This document shows positions 35,688-44,538 of a DNA stretch of 64,000 bases, one piece after another (within the stretch, counting starts at the first letter, position 1; every line of letters starts with the position of its first letter). The DNA lies in the NCBI RefSeq assembly GCF_000261685.1, contig NZ_AJQE01000028.1, positions 1 through 64,000 on the forward strand, read 5' to 3'. Below the pieces are notes generated by a model. It was given only the letters and a program-made list of their open reading frames with translations, searched no databases and was not told where the DNA came from. Made by a program: the position numbers and the translations under genes. This DNA comes from Bradyrhizobium genomosp. I (2014). Its GTDB lineage: Bacteria; Pseudomonadota; Alphaproteobacteria; Rhizobiales; Xanthobacteraceae.

Positions 35688-37025
35688 TCACCTGCTTCCG
35701 CTCGCCGCCGGTAGATCCGGGCGGAATCCTTCCAATGACGGCATCGGCGGCCGCATGACAATTGGCACGGTCTCCCCCGTCCGTGCGGAGGTCGCACGGC
35801 GAGAGAACACCTCGCTGAAGCTCAACGCGATGATCAGCAGGCCGGACGCCGGGCCGTAGTTCAACACCGTGATGGTGAACAGGTTGACGACGAAGATCAG
35901 CGTCAGCTTGTAGACGTCGGTCGCTCCGAACGTCGCCCGGAACACCATCACCATGAAGGCCACGAACGGAAGACCGAACATCAGGTAGGTCCCGATGTAG
36001 AAATTGTCGACCGGCACCCAGAAATGTGCCAGCGGCGAGAACAGCTTCTGCGGATAGTTGAAGCAGCCCGCGCCGCAGCCGGTGATGAGACCTATCGGCA
36101 TCAGCTGGTTCATGTAGACGAACGGCAGCTGCCAGCTGTTGTTGATGCGATCGACGATGCTGAACAGCGTCGAATGCGGCACGGCAGCGGTGCCGGACGC
36201 GACCACAATCATGAAGAAGGGCACAAAGATCGCGGCAAACGACCAAAGCGCAATGGTCCGGATGGCGGGAAAACGCGACTTCTCCGGCAGCATCCGAACG
36301 AGTACCAGCAGGAGCAAATACAGCACGAGGACGATCATGGTCGTCTTGCTCGTGGTCAGCTTGATGGCATAGATCGCGATGGAACCGAACAGGACGCACC
36401 ACGTCGTGCTCATGCGAATGGACGTGATCGCGAACGAGATCAAGATGAAGAAGGCCGCCATCGTGCTCTCGGCGGCGAAACCTGTCAAACGTTGATCGTC
36501 GCCGCCATAGGCCCACCAGAGACGGCCAGCTTCGCGAACTGCGCCGAAGGACTCATATTTGTAGCCCACCCAAGGCATGAGGTAGAACTTCGTTAGAAAA
36601 ACGCCGACCAGCGAGAGATAGAAGGTCGTGGAGATGACCGACAGTAGCTTCCGGTACCCGCCCAAACTCGAATCACAGAAGCAGAAACCGACGAAGACCG
36701 GCAGCATCATCTTGAACGACGACATCGCGGCGTTGACCGTTCCCAGCATGAAGTAGCCGAGCACCAGCGACAGCATGATCTGCACCAGGACGACGGCGGC
36801 CATGATGCTGCGATTGCGCAAGATGCAATGGATGACGAACTGCACCAGACACAGAAGTGCAATGCCATCGGGCACGAACCAGAGCGCATCAAGATGCAAG
36901 ATGCTGGTGTAATAGCGCATCACACCACCGAAAGCGTCCCGAACCAAGTAAGCCGCGAGCGCGATCGCCTCGATGTTGAGGCTGACCACCGTCATCCGGG
37001 AGCGCTGCAACGTAAGAGACGTCAC
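35688..37025 (-). CDS. Wzy-like O-antigen/EPS polymerase (putative)
   Basis: The 445 aa membrane protein has 10-12 hydrophobic segments and a large periplasmic loop around residues 270-330 (WQLPFVYMNQLMPIGLITG...NFYIGTYLMFG). This topology is that of O-antigen polymerases, which join repeat units in the periplasm. These proteins share little sequence, so the call rests on topology and context. GTG 37025 is used. It lies between acyltransferase genes with gaps of 6-7 bp in one operon. It is the polymerase candidate of the first EPS set. Confidence 0.72.
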   Translation of the reverse strand: MTSLTLQRSRMTVVSLNIEAIALAAYLVRDAFGGVMRYYTSILHLDALWFVPDGIALLCLVQFVIHCILRNRSIMAAVVLVQIMLSLVLGYFMLGTVNAAMSSFKMMLPVFVGFCFCDSSLGGYRKLLSVISTTFYLSLVGVFLTKFYLMPWVGYKYESFGAVREAGRLWWAYGGDDQRLTGFAAESTMAAFFILISFAITSIRMSTTWCVLFGSIAIYAIKLTTSKTTMIVLVLYLLLLVLVRMLPEKSRFPAIRTIALWSFAAIFVPFFMIVVASGTAAVPHSTLFSIVDRINNSWQLPFVYMNQLMPIGLITGCGAGCFNYPQKLFSPLAHFWVPVDNFYIGTYLMFGLPFVAFMVMVFRATFGATDVYKLTLIFVVNLFTITVLNYGPASGLLIIALSFSEVFSRRATSARTGETVPIVMRPPMPSLEGFRPDLPAASGSR

Positions 37026-37032
37026 GTCTGCC

Positions 37033-38244
37033 TCAATTCGTCAGTTGCGCCGACGGCGCATGAGAGGAACCGAATCCTGACCGGCCTCCAAGCAGATTTC
37101 GCAGCAGCCTGCCTCCTGGAATTTCGACGTAGAGGTAAGTCAGGTTGGCGACTGCCAGCACCGCAGCCAATGAAACAATGAGGTTTAGCGTAGAGGGCAA
37201 TCCCGCCCAGATCCGATCCAATGCCGCGATCGGCCCTGCTCCGAGCGCCCTCACGGCGTACTCGGCAAACAGAACTACCAGCGCATGAACCATATAGATG
37301 GAGTACGAACGGCGCCCGAGCCAAACGAGCGGCTTGGCGGCCAGAATACGGGGTAACGGCAGCGCATTGGGAAAGGCCAGCAGACTACCGAGGAAGATCG
37401 CAAAGGTCACGGGCGCAAGGATGGTTGACGCAGGATTGGTCTCTGCCAAGGACACCAGGGCGATACTGGCGATCATGGCGACGAATTGCAGCACACCTTC
37501 GACCGCCCGACCCGGCTTGAACGGCAGCCGGTCGACGATCCTGACCGCGAGCACGCCCAGAAAGAAGCTCACGAAGCAGCGCAGAATGCCAAACTCGGTT
37601 TGCAGCTCGAGGCTCCTCTTGCCGAGCACGAAGATGATGACGACCAGACTTCCGACCGCGAGCGCCCCGCAGAGCACGTAGAACCACAGCAACGAGCGCA
37701 TGCGCTGGGCAAAGAGCACGATCAGGCCGAACACCAGATAGGTGTAGAACTCGACGCTGATGCTCCAGCTCGGCCCATTCCAGCTGAGATAGTCGATGAA
37801 CCCCATCGAATGCAGCAGCAGGACGTTGAGAAAGAAGGAATAGGCGTTGTTCACCTCGAACGCCGCCGGCGCGGCGACGACGACGCCCGCCATGACCAGG
37901 CTGATGCGCAGAAGGCGAAACAACAGATTCGCCATCAGCATGACGATGTGCAGCGGATAGACCCGCGCCAGCCGCCGAACCATGAACTCGCGCAGCGAGA
38001 AGCGCCCGAAGTCGCTCTCGACGTAGCTGAGCGACATGACCATCCCGCTGAGAACGAAGAACAAATCGACCAGCAGCCAAGCGCTTCTGAAGAACGAGCA
38101 GTTGATCCATGCATTGTGCGGGAACGCCGCAAGAAAAGTCGGCATCAGCAGGAGATGGTGAATCACCACCGAAGTCGCGGCAATCCCCCGGATGCTGTCG
38201 AGCGGCAGGACATGCGTCTTCTCACGATGAACCAACTCCGTCAC
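37033..38244 (-). CDS. Acyltransferase 3 family membrane protein
   Basis: The 403 aa protein starts LPLDSIRGIAATSVVIHHLLL with the conserved His. It has LLVDLFFVLSGMVMSLSY, NGPSWSISVEFYTYLVFGL and RRSYSIYMVHALVVLFAEY, all family hallmarks. It is the first gene of the operon acyltransferase - polymerase - acyltransferase - acyltransferase. GTG 38244 is the start. It may place an acetyl or similar group on the repeat unit before or after polymerisation. Confidence 0.9.
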   Translation of the reverse strand: MTELVHREKTHVLPLDSIRGIAATSVVIHHLLLMPTFLAAFPHNAWINCSFFRSAWLLVDLFFVLSGMVMSLSYVESDFGRFSLREFMVRRLARVYPLHIVMLMANLLFRLLRISLVMAGVVVAAPAAFEVNNAYSFFLNVLLLHSMGFIDYLSWNGPSWSISVEFYTYLVFGLIVLFAQRMRSLLWFYVLCGALAVGSLVVIIFVLGKRSLELQTEFGILRCFVSFFLGVLAVRIVDRLPFKPGRAVEGVLQFVAMIASIALVSLAETNPASTILAPVTFAIFLGSLLAFPNALPLPRILAAKPLVWLGRRSYSIYMVHALVVLFAEYAVRALGAGPIAALDRIWAGLPSTLNLIVSLAAVLAVANLTYLYVEIPGGRLLRNLLGGRSGFGSSHAPSAQLTN

Positions 38245-38850
38245 ATCAGCATTCCATAGCTATTGCACCGCAGCAGTGTGTATCAGGTCTCGCGCATGTT
38301 CAATCTCTGCGATCGCGGACTCGCACTCGATGCATGACAACCGACGATACTTTCAATGCTCGCAGATCATTCGGACATGCGAGCGCCAACTTCATGCCAC
38401 TTTTTGTTTGAGACCCGCGTGCTTCGGGCGCAAATGTCATCAGCTGTGATGATTGCGAGTGTTTGCGTGGAAAGTGTGCGCGAAATTCGGCGCTGTTGCG
38501 ATGGAGGCCAGTGCTGAGACATTGATCTCTCCGCATGCAAATGTCGCACGGAAACTTTTCTGCAGACAAGGAACAATAGTCGCGCCTGGCGCTTGTGTCG
38601 GTTTTGCGACGCGTGCTTGCGGCGCCTCGACATGCGAACGCCTCTTTTGTTTTCAAACTGCAACATTCCTGTGCGCGAACATGCCGATCTCGCAGGCATT
38701 GCACATCCTCATTTTGCAACCGGCCGGAAGCAGCTCACGCATTCGGTGTCGGCGATCGATGCATCCAGCTTTTGCGTCGCACAAAAATTGACACAGTTAG
38801 CTGCCAGGTTTCGGGTGTTCTCCTACTGCAACAGGGAGGAAGGGACACGG
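38245..38850. other. 606-bp divergent intergenic region
   Basis: No gene is supported here. The region drives genes on both sides and is comparatively AT-rich. It holds a composite motif, CGCGAAATTCG (38479-38489) and CAGTGCTGA (38509-38517), that recurs at 44066-44105 before the initiating transferase gene. A strong GGAGGAAGG ribosome site at its right end sets the start of the exported protein at 38851. Confidence 0.5.
38479..38517. promoter_or_regulatory. Shared EPS upstream motif, copy 1
   Basis: CGCGAAATTCG and CAGTGCTGA are separated by 19 bases. The same two words, 20 bases apart, occur at 44066-44105. Both copies lie upstream of minus-strand EPS genes (235 and about 160 bp from the start codons). 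This could be a common regulator site or promoter; the binding protein is unknown. Confidence 0.4.
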
Positions 38851-39420
38851 ATGGGCTGCGGAGCAACACGTCGTCATATGAAGCCGCGATGGCTCCCGGT
38901 CGCCTTGGCAGGTTCTGCTCTGATCGCCATGAGTGTCGATGTTTGCCACGCCCAGTGCGTCGAATTCTCGGACCGAGCCTCGCAGCTCGAACTCGACACC
39001 TTCGTAAAGTCGCCGTCGTCGCTTCTGGAGCGACTGCGCAATGACAAGGAGAAGTTGCGATATCGGCTCTCTACTTATATCGCGACGAATCCATCGGTGT
39101 TGCCGTCCGTGCAGACGCTCATCTCAGCATCGGCTTCAACCGATCGGTCAGCCATCGGCGCCGCGCTGCGGATTGCCGAAGGACGGTGCACATCGACGAA
39201 GCCTGACGCGGCGCGCAAGATCAGGGATTTCGTTCAGCGGATCGGAGATCTCAACGTGCAAGCAGGCTATTCCGCGGCGGGAGAGGACAACTCCGGCGCC
39301 CAGCAGGCCCAATCGCAAGGCAAGGGCCTTGCGCAGCCGCCCCGAGGCGGCGCCCTGCTCGACGGCGAATGGAAGACCAAGCTGGCCAACCCATTCAAGC
39401 CCGTCCCCCTACCGAATTGA
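38851..39420 (+). CDS. Exported protein of unknown function before the Wzc-type gene
   Basis: The 189 aa protein has a Sec signal (RWLPVALAGSALIAMSVDVCHA, cut near residue 34) and then a mostly helical, charged mature part with few conserved features. That part includes SLLERLRNDKEKLRYRLSTY and QRIGDLNVQAG, with a Gln/Gly/Ser-rich tail. The start is fixed by a GGAGGAAGG ribosome site. It precedes the co-polymerase/kinase gene by 31 bp in the same direction, so a periplasmic partner of that protein is a reasonable inference. It does not look like Wza. I do not recognise a family. Confidence 0.8.
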   Translation: MGCGATRRHMKPRWLPVALAGSALIAMSVDVCHAQCVEFSDRASQLELDTFVKSPSSLLERLRNDKEKLRYRLSTYIATNPSVLPSVQTLISASASTDRSAIGAALRIAEGRCTSTKPDAARKIRDFVQRIGDLNVQAGYSAAGEDNSGAQQAQSQGKGLAQPPRGGALLDGEWKTKLANPFKPVPLPN

Positions 39421-39451
39421 TCAGCGATCCCCAAAGGCAGCGAATTTACAG

Positions 39452-41653
39452 ATGTACCAGCCCAGAGAACATTTCCAGTCGGGCCACCGCTTCGGCATCG
39501 AATTCGGCGGAGCGGTCCTCAGCTTCGAGCGCGTGGCCGATGTGCTGCGCCGCCAGTGGCCGATCATCGCGGCTTGCGTCGGAGCTTCGCTGGCCCTGGT
39601 GATCGTGTACCTGGCCACGGCGCAGCCCATGTATACGGCGAATGCCCGCATCATGATGGATACGCGTCAGGCGCAGGTGCTGGACAAGGACAGCAACACC
39701 AGCAGCGCTCTGATCGATACCGGCTATGTCGACAGCCAGGTCGAAATCATCAATTCGGACGACCTGATTCTGTCCGTTGTCCGTCGCCTGAAGCTGACGG
39801 AGGATCCGGAGTTCAATGGTTCGAATCCGGGCCTCCTCTCCCTCATCCTCGGCAAGGTCATGTCGCCGTTTCGCTCCGGCGAACCGGCGTCCCAGGAGCG
39901 AATCGAACATGCCGTGGTCGAGCAGGTTCAGAAGAATCTGCGGACGGAACGCGTCCTGACGACGTATGTCTTGTCGCTGAACTATCGCGCGCGGAGCCCT
40001 GACAAGGCCGCCAAGATCGCCAATGCCATCGCCAATGCCTACCTCGTCGGCGCCCTGGAAGCCAAATATCAGTCCACCAAGCGGGCAACCGAGTGGCTTC
40101 AGCAGCGCAGCCTCGAGCTGAGCGAGCAGGCAACGGCAAGTGACCGCGCCGTGCAGACCTTCAAGGCCGAGCACAACATCGTCGGAACCAGCCGCGGCCT
40201 GATGTCCGAGCAGCAATTGTCGGACCTGAATACGCAGCTGGTTCAAGCGCGGGCTGCAACAGCCGAGGCCAAGGCCCGCCTCGACCGGATCACCGCGATC
40301 TCGGACCAGGACGTCGCACAATCGACGGTGACCGACGCTCTCAACAACTCGGTCATCACGCGGCTGCGCGCGCAATATCTCGATCTCGCGGCCCAGTATG
40401 CCGACTGGTCCAAGCGTTACGGCAAGACCCATCTTGCCGCGGTCAATTTGGCCAACAAGATGGAGGAAATCCGCAAGAACATGGCGGACGAACTGCATCG
40501 GATCGGAGACGCCTATCGCAGCGACTACGAGATCGCGAAGAGCCGGGAGGCTTCTCTCGACAAAAGCGTGAAGGATCTCGTCGCCCAAGCCGGTCACACC
40601 AGCCAGGCCGAAGTCAAGCTGCGCGATCTCGAAAGCGCCGCCGACACCTACCGCAACCTCTACAACAATTTCCTCGAGAAGCTGCAAAGCGCGACGCAGA
40701 ATCAGAGCTTCCCGCTCAGCGAGGCCCGTCTCATCAGCACCGCCACCAAGCCGGATCGCAAGAGCTCTCCGCGCACGGTCCTGGCGCTGGTGGGCGGCCT
40801 GGTAGGCGGCCTCTGTCTCGGCTTCGGCGTCGCATTCGCGCGTGAGCTGCTGAGCGACGTGCTGCGGACCCCCGGCGAGGTCGAGGACGAGCTCGGCGTG
40901 AAGTGCCTCGGCGTCCTGCCCGATATCCGACCGTCCAAGAAGGCCGGCCCCTCCGATCTGTCTCGCTACGTCGTCGATCATCCGTTCTCGCGGTTTGCGG
41001 AGACGCTGCGCAACATCAAGGTGTCGATCGACGTTGCCCGCCTGACCCGCGAGATCAAGGTGATCGGCATCGTCTCTTCCCTCCCCAAGGAAGGCAAGAC
41101 GACCGTCGCCGCCAACTTCGCGCAGTTGATCGCTCTCACGGGACACCGCACGGTTCTGATCGACGGCGATCTGCACACGCGCTCGCTGACGCGAGAGCTC
41201 GCGCCCAATGCCAAGAGCGGACTGGTGGAGGCGCTGAACGATCCCGCGAGCCTCGGCTACCACGTGCAGCGGAGCAAGGAAACGGGACTGGATTTCCTCC
41301 CCTCCGTGGTAGCTTCCCGCATGGTGAATTCGGCGGACGTCATCGGATCGAAGGCGATGGCCGAACTGCTCAAGGTGCTGAGAGAGCACTATGAGTACAT
41401 CGTGATCGATCTCGCCCCGGTGATGCCGGTGGCGGATTCGAAGGCCGTCAGCTTCCTGATCGATGCCATGGTCTACGTCATCGAATGGGGGCAGACGACA
41501 CGAAGCGCCCTCCAGGAGTCGGTTTCCGGGTCGGAAGTCCTCCAGAAGAAACTGCTCGGCGCCGTGCTCAACCGCGCCAACCCGAAGATGCTCAAGCGCA
41601 TCGAGGCCTATAAGGGCAAGCACCACAACAGCTACTACGTCGAGCATGCCTGA
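39452..41653 (+). CDS. Polysaccharide co-polymerase with BY-kinase (Wzc/ExoP type)
   Basis: This inner-membrane protein controls EPS chain length and export through tyrosine phosphorylation. The 733 aa have a Wzz domain between two membrane segments (about 35-55 and 438-458) with long coiled-coil stretches. The cytoplasmic ATPase follows, with Walker A PKEGKT (Lys549), Walker A' IDGDL (Asp571, Asp573) and Walker B VIDLAP (Asp653). The C-terminus carries only three tyrosines (720, 728, 729), fewer than in Wzc of E. coli. ATG 39452 is chosen; the frame extends upstream through the preceding gene. It is the only co-polymerase in the window. Confidence 0.93.
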   Translation: MYQPREHFQSGHRFGIEFGGAVLSFERVADVLRRQWPIIAACVGASLALVIVYLATAQPMYTANARIMMDTRQAQVLDKDSNTSSALIDTGYVDSQVEIINSDDLILSVVRRLKLTEDPEFNGSNPGLLSLILGKVMSPFRSGEPASQERIEHAVVEQVQKNLRTERVLTTYVLSLNYRARSPDKAAKIANAIANAYLVGALEAKYQSTKRATEWLQQRSLELSEQATASDRAVQTFKAEHNIVGTSRGLMSEQQLSDLNTQLVQARAATAEAKARLDRITAISDQDVAQSTVTDALNNSVITRLRAQYLDLAAQYADWSKRYGKTHLAAVNLANKMEEIRKNMADELHRIGDAYRSDYEIAKSREASLDKSVKDLVAQAGHTSQAEVKLRDLESAADTYRNLYNNFLEKLQSATQNQSFPLSEARLISTATKPDRKSSPRTVLALVGGLVGGLCLGFGVAFARELLSDVLRTPGEVEDELGVKCLGVLPDIRPSKKAGPSDLSRYVVDHPFSRFAETLRNIKVSIDVARLTREIKVIGIVSSLPKEGKTTVAANFAQLIALTGHRTVLIDGDLHTRSLTRELAPNAKSGLVEALNDPASLGYHVQRSKETGLDFLPSVVASRMVNSADVIGSKAMAELLKVLREHYEYIVIDLAPVMPVADSKAVSFLIDAMVYVIEWGQTTRSALQESVSGSEVLQKKLLGAVLNRANPKMLKRIEAYKGKHHNSYYVEHA

Positions 41654-42147
41654 GCGGAGGCAGCGCGCCTCCCGTTCGCGCGGGCGGAGGAGGTCGGGCG
41701 CCGTGCTTCACCCTCCCCGACACCGATGTGGAGCCTCCCCGGCGGGGTGAGCGGCTCGGCAAATCAGCGCTGATCGTGCTTCAGCTGGACTGGCTCGGAT
41801 CTTGCCGGCCACAGGGCCGCGCTTCTTCATGGGATCGTTGGTCGAGCCAAATTGCTGCGGGGGAGGATCTCTCTCGTTCGGGAGCTGCCAAGCGGACTTG
41901 GTCCCCTGCGCGTCCGGCTCGCTATCTCCGTATTCGTCCGGAATCCACAACTTGCAGTTATTGCTCTAGCCAAAAGCAAGGATTGACGACAAAGATGGTG
42001 GCCAGGACAGTGCGGCCATTGGCGACCATCCGTCGAAAAGACGCGACAATCCTGGCCTTGACGCCTCAAATTGCCGAAACTTTAGGCATCTTTCCTTCTC
42101 GGCACCCTGAGGCTAATCTCGCCTCATATTCCTTTCCGGTGGCTCGG
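41654..42147. other. Intergenic region after the Wzc-type gene
   Basis: A hairpin GGAGGC / GCCTCC (41656-41672, loop of five bases) follows the co-polymerase stop and may end that transcript. The rest is an open frame continuous with the small protein at 42148, but its translation from 41728 looks non-coding up to about 41990. Confidence 0.4.
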
Positions 42148-42435
42148 ATGCTGATCGCGCTTACGATTCTGACTATTTGGGTTCTGCTCAACATTCTATT
42201 TGTGTTGATCGTAGTTCCCCCGCGCAAGCCGCTCCGGCAGCCGATGACGACGACGCTCTCACCGGCGCCCATCGACCCAAGCCGGCGAGAGATCGAGCAG
42301 GACGAACCCTTCTCGATCCGCCACGTCATCGTCTCCGTTGCAATGGGAGCCTTCTTCGTGCTCGTGCCGCCCCTGCTCGCCCTGCGCGATGCCATCATGC
42401 GGCTGTTCGGCAAGCCGCCGCGGAATGGAACCTGA
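42148..42435 (+). CDS. Small membrane protein, unrecognised
   Basis: The putative 95 aa protein has two hydrophobic segments: MLIALTILTIWVLLNILFVL at the N-terminus and HVIVSVAMGAFFVLVPPLLA near residue 60, with a Pro-rich linker between. ATG 41995 in the same frame would give 146 aa. No ribosome site is strong for either. It converges on the initiating transferase gene and ends in a shared hairpin. The membrane character and position suggest an accessory role in the EPS machinery, but no family is recognised. Confidence 0.5.
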   Translation: MLIALTILTIWVLLNILFVLIVVPPRKPLRQPMTTTLSPAPIDPSRREIEQDEPFSIRHVIVSVAMGAFFVLVPPLLALRDAIMRLFGKPPRNGT

Positions 42436-42455
42436 GGCCTCGGGTCCGAGGTTCC
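42427..42455. terminator. Bidirectional hairpin between convergent genes
   Basis: GGAACCT (42427-42433) pairs with AGGTTCC (42449-42455), and an inner CCTCGG / CCGAGG pair is possible. It overlaps the stop of the small membrane protein gene and lies 22 bp from the stop of the transferase on the opposite strand. Confidence 0.5.
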
Positions 42456-42476
42456 GGCAATTCAGAAATTGAGCGA

Positions 42477-43907
42477 CTAATAGGCTTCCTGGAACATCAC
42501 TGCGGATGCTGTGCGGGCCATGATCTTCAGGTCGAGCCAGATGCTCCAGTTGCTAACGTACCAGACGTCATACTCGACACGTTTCTCCATCAGGTCGATC
42601 GTCGGCGTTTCTCCCCTGAAACCGTTCACCTGGGCCCAGCCCGTCAGGCCCGGCTTCATGTGATGGCGGTAGACGTACTTGCTGATGAGCTCGTCGTAGT
42701 AGTTGTCATGGGCGAGCGCGTGCGGGCGCGGTCCAACCAGTGACATGTCCCCACGCAGCACGTTCCAGAGCTGCGGCAGCTCGTCGATGCTGGTCATCCG
42801 CAGGAAGCGCCCGATCTTGGTGACCCGAGCATCCCTCTTGGTCGCCTGGGCAATCGTTTCGCCGTTCTCGCAAACGGTCATGGTTCGAAACTTCCAGATC
42901 TCAAACGGCCTGCCGTTAAAGCCGCGGCGCGACTGCCGGAATATGACGGTTCCCGGTGAATCCAGCTTGATCAGCACGGCGACGGTCAGCAGCAGCGGCG
43001 TCAGCATCACGAGCGCGAACAGGGCGACACCGATGTCGAGACAGCGCTTTTGCAGCCGCTCGAGAATAGTGAGCGGGGGACGCTGGATCTCAACCGCTAC
43101 GGTTCCGCTGACCGGCAGAAAAGGTCGGGTCACCAGGTCAGCGACCGGATCGTCCGGCAGCAGGCGAATGGGCTGCGGGACGGCGCGCAGATATGGACCG
43201 AGCTTGCGCAGCATCGGCAATTCGTTCCAGTCGATCGCAAGCAGATATTCATCGACATCAGCCGAACGCGACTGACGGATGACGTCGCGGATCTGTCGCT
43301 CCCAGTGCCCATCATCCCGGTCGGTTCCGAGCACGAAATGGCGCATGACGTCGAAGCCGTTCCTCCGCAGATCCTTGAAGCGGTTCGAGGTGAAGTCGAG
43401 CGGCTTCAGGCTGAGCAGGATCACCTTGCGGTCGACCAGGCGGCTTCTCGCAAAGCTCGTGCCGAACACGGCCTGCCAGCCGAAGCGGAGGCTGATCAAG
43501 CCAAGCCCGCCGATCAAGGCGAACACGATGACGGTGCCTCGCGACAGATTGTCCGTCGATTTCAGCAGGAAGGCCGCAACGGCAAGGATCGTGAGCGACG
43601 TCAGCCAGATAAACACCGCCATTCGAAGCTGCCATACGAGATTGAGCAGGCGGTGCGTGGAATAGACGTCCCGGAAATAGGCAATCCCGACGAACACCAC
43701 GCCGACAAACAATCCGGCTCCCACCGATGCGCCGTCGGGAGGCGAAGCGACGGCCATACCATACAACGAAGCACCCGCCGCATAGCTCAACAGGATCAAC
43801 AGAAAGTCAGCGGCGATGACGACGATCTGAAAAGGCCTCTGAAGAGCGCTGCCGCGCGCGGATGACAGCGCATGAGCGTTCTCAGAACCATAAGTTGCAA
43901 CAGCCAT
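42477..43907 (-). CDS. Polyprenyl-phosphate sugar-1-phosphate transferase (initiating enzyme, set 1)
   Basis: The enzyme starts repeat-unit assembly by moving hexose-1-phosphate from a UDP-sugar to undecaprenyl phosphate. The 476 aa have several N-terminal membrane segments, a CoA-binding-like middle part and the C-terminal transferase domain (about 285-476). That domain holds FRQSRRGFNGRPFEIWKFRT, TSIDELPQLWNVLRGDMSLV, GPRPH and LTGWAQVNGFRGET. It matches the WbaP/GumD/ExoY-like large class, often glucose- or galactose-specific. It stands as a single gene behind 631 bp of DNA. A second such enzyme is at 54279. Confidence 0.94.
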   Translation of the reverse strand: MAVATYGSENAHALSSARGSALQRPFQIVVIAADFLLILLSYAAGASLYGMAVASPPDGASVGAGLFVGVVFVGIAYFRDVYSTHRLLNLVWQLRMAVFIWLTSLTILAVAAFLLKSTDNLSRGTVIVFALIGGLGLISLRFGWQAVFGTSFARSRLVDRKVILLSLKPLDFTSNRFKDLRRNGFDVMRHFVLGTDRDDGHWERQIRDVIRQSRSADVDEYLLAIDWNELPMLRKLGPYLRAVPQPIRLLPDDPVADLVTRPFLPVSGTVAVEIQRPPLTILERLQKRCLDIGVALFALVMLTPLLLTVAVLIKLDSPGTVIFRQSRRGFNGRPFEIWKFRTMTVCENGETIAQATKRDARVTKIGRFLRMTSIDELPQLWNVLRGDMSLVGPRPHALAHDNYYDELISKYVYRHHMKPGLTGWAQVNGFRGETPTIDLMEKRVEYDVWYVSNWSIWLDLKIMARTASAVMFQEAY

Positions 43908-44538
43908 TCGAACCTCTGCTTATCGAGAGAGTGCCTGACGCTCATCGTGATGCTGAAGACTCGTCAATTCCCCGCACGGAAAGTGTTGATTGATCGCAGC
44001 GACATTGTGGCGCTGCACGCAAAACTTTTGCGGCGCACGGACGATGCGTCGTGTTGAAATACGCACGCGAAATTCGACGCGCTGAAAATGTCGTCACAGT
44101 GCTGACATATGAGCGAACGGACTGCCCTATTTTGAATCAAGTTCCGCGTCCGATGCGATACCGATCGTTGCATCAACGCTACTTCGCTCAACTTTGAGGC
44201 GTTGCGTTGCTCCCGCCGAAGCAAAGCCGAGGCCGGCACGAGAATTTCCCCGGATTTCTATCTATGGATGCATGCAAAGATTTGCTCCGAGTCATGCAGA
44301 CTTGCCGCAAGCTTCGAAGCAGCGATGCAATTCCTGCGGGCCACTCCTGTTCCTGGACCCCCGCCGTCCCTGCCGCCGAAACAGGGTCGGCAAAAGATGC
44401 CGCGCCCTTCTTTTGGCGCGATCAGGTCGGAGAACAAAGGCGCGGCCCCACCGAATTCGCGTTGTTCGTGTTGGATGGAAGCTCTCCGGTGCCTGCGACT
44501 TGGGGACATTTTTTCGACCACCCGATCGATTGAGCGCC
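43908..44538. other. 631-bp divergent intergenic region
   Basis: No convincing gene lies here, and open frames across it are out of coding bias. It holds the second copy of the motif CGCGAAATTCG (44066-44076) and CAGTGCTGA (44097-44105) and must contain promoters for the initiating transferase and the phosphatase. Its unusual length suggests complex control or a small RNA, neither of which can be shown from sequence. Confidence 0.45.
44066..44105. promoter_or_regulatory. Shared EPS upstream motif, copy 2
   Basis: CGCGAAATTCG and CAGTGCTGA with a 20-base spacer, about 160 bp before the start of the initiating transferase on the minus strand. See the matching copy at 38479-38517. Confidence 0.4.

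Noticed and set aside
39446..41647. 733-codon minus-strand frame
   Set aside because: It is antisense to the co-polymerase, whose Walker motifs and membrane segments are clear.
39452..41653. A Wza-type export domain fused to or beside the co-polymerase
   Set aside because: Neither this protein nor the 189 aa protein before it shows the beta-grasp (SLBB) or PES segments expected of Wza.
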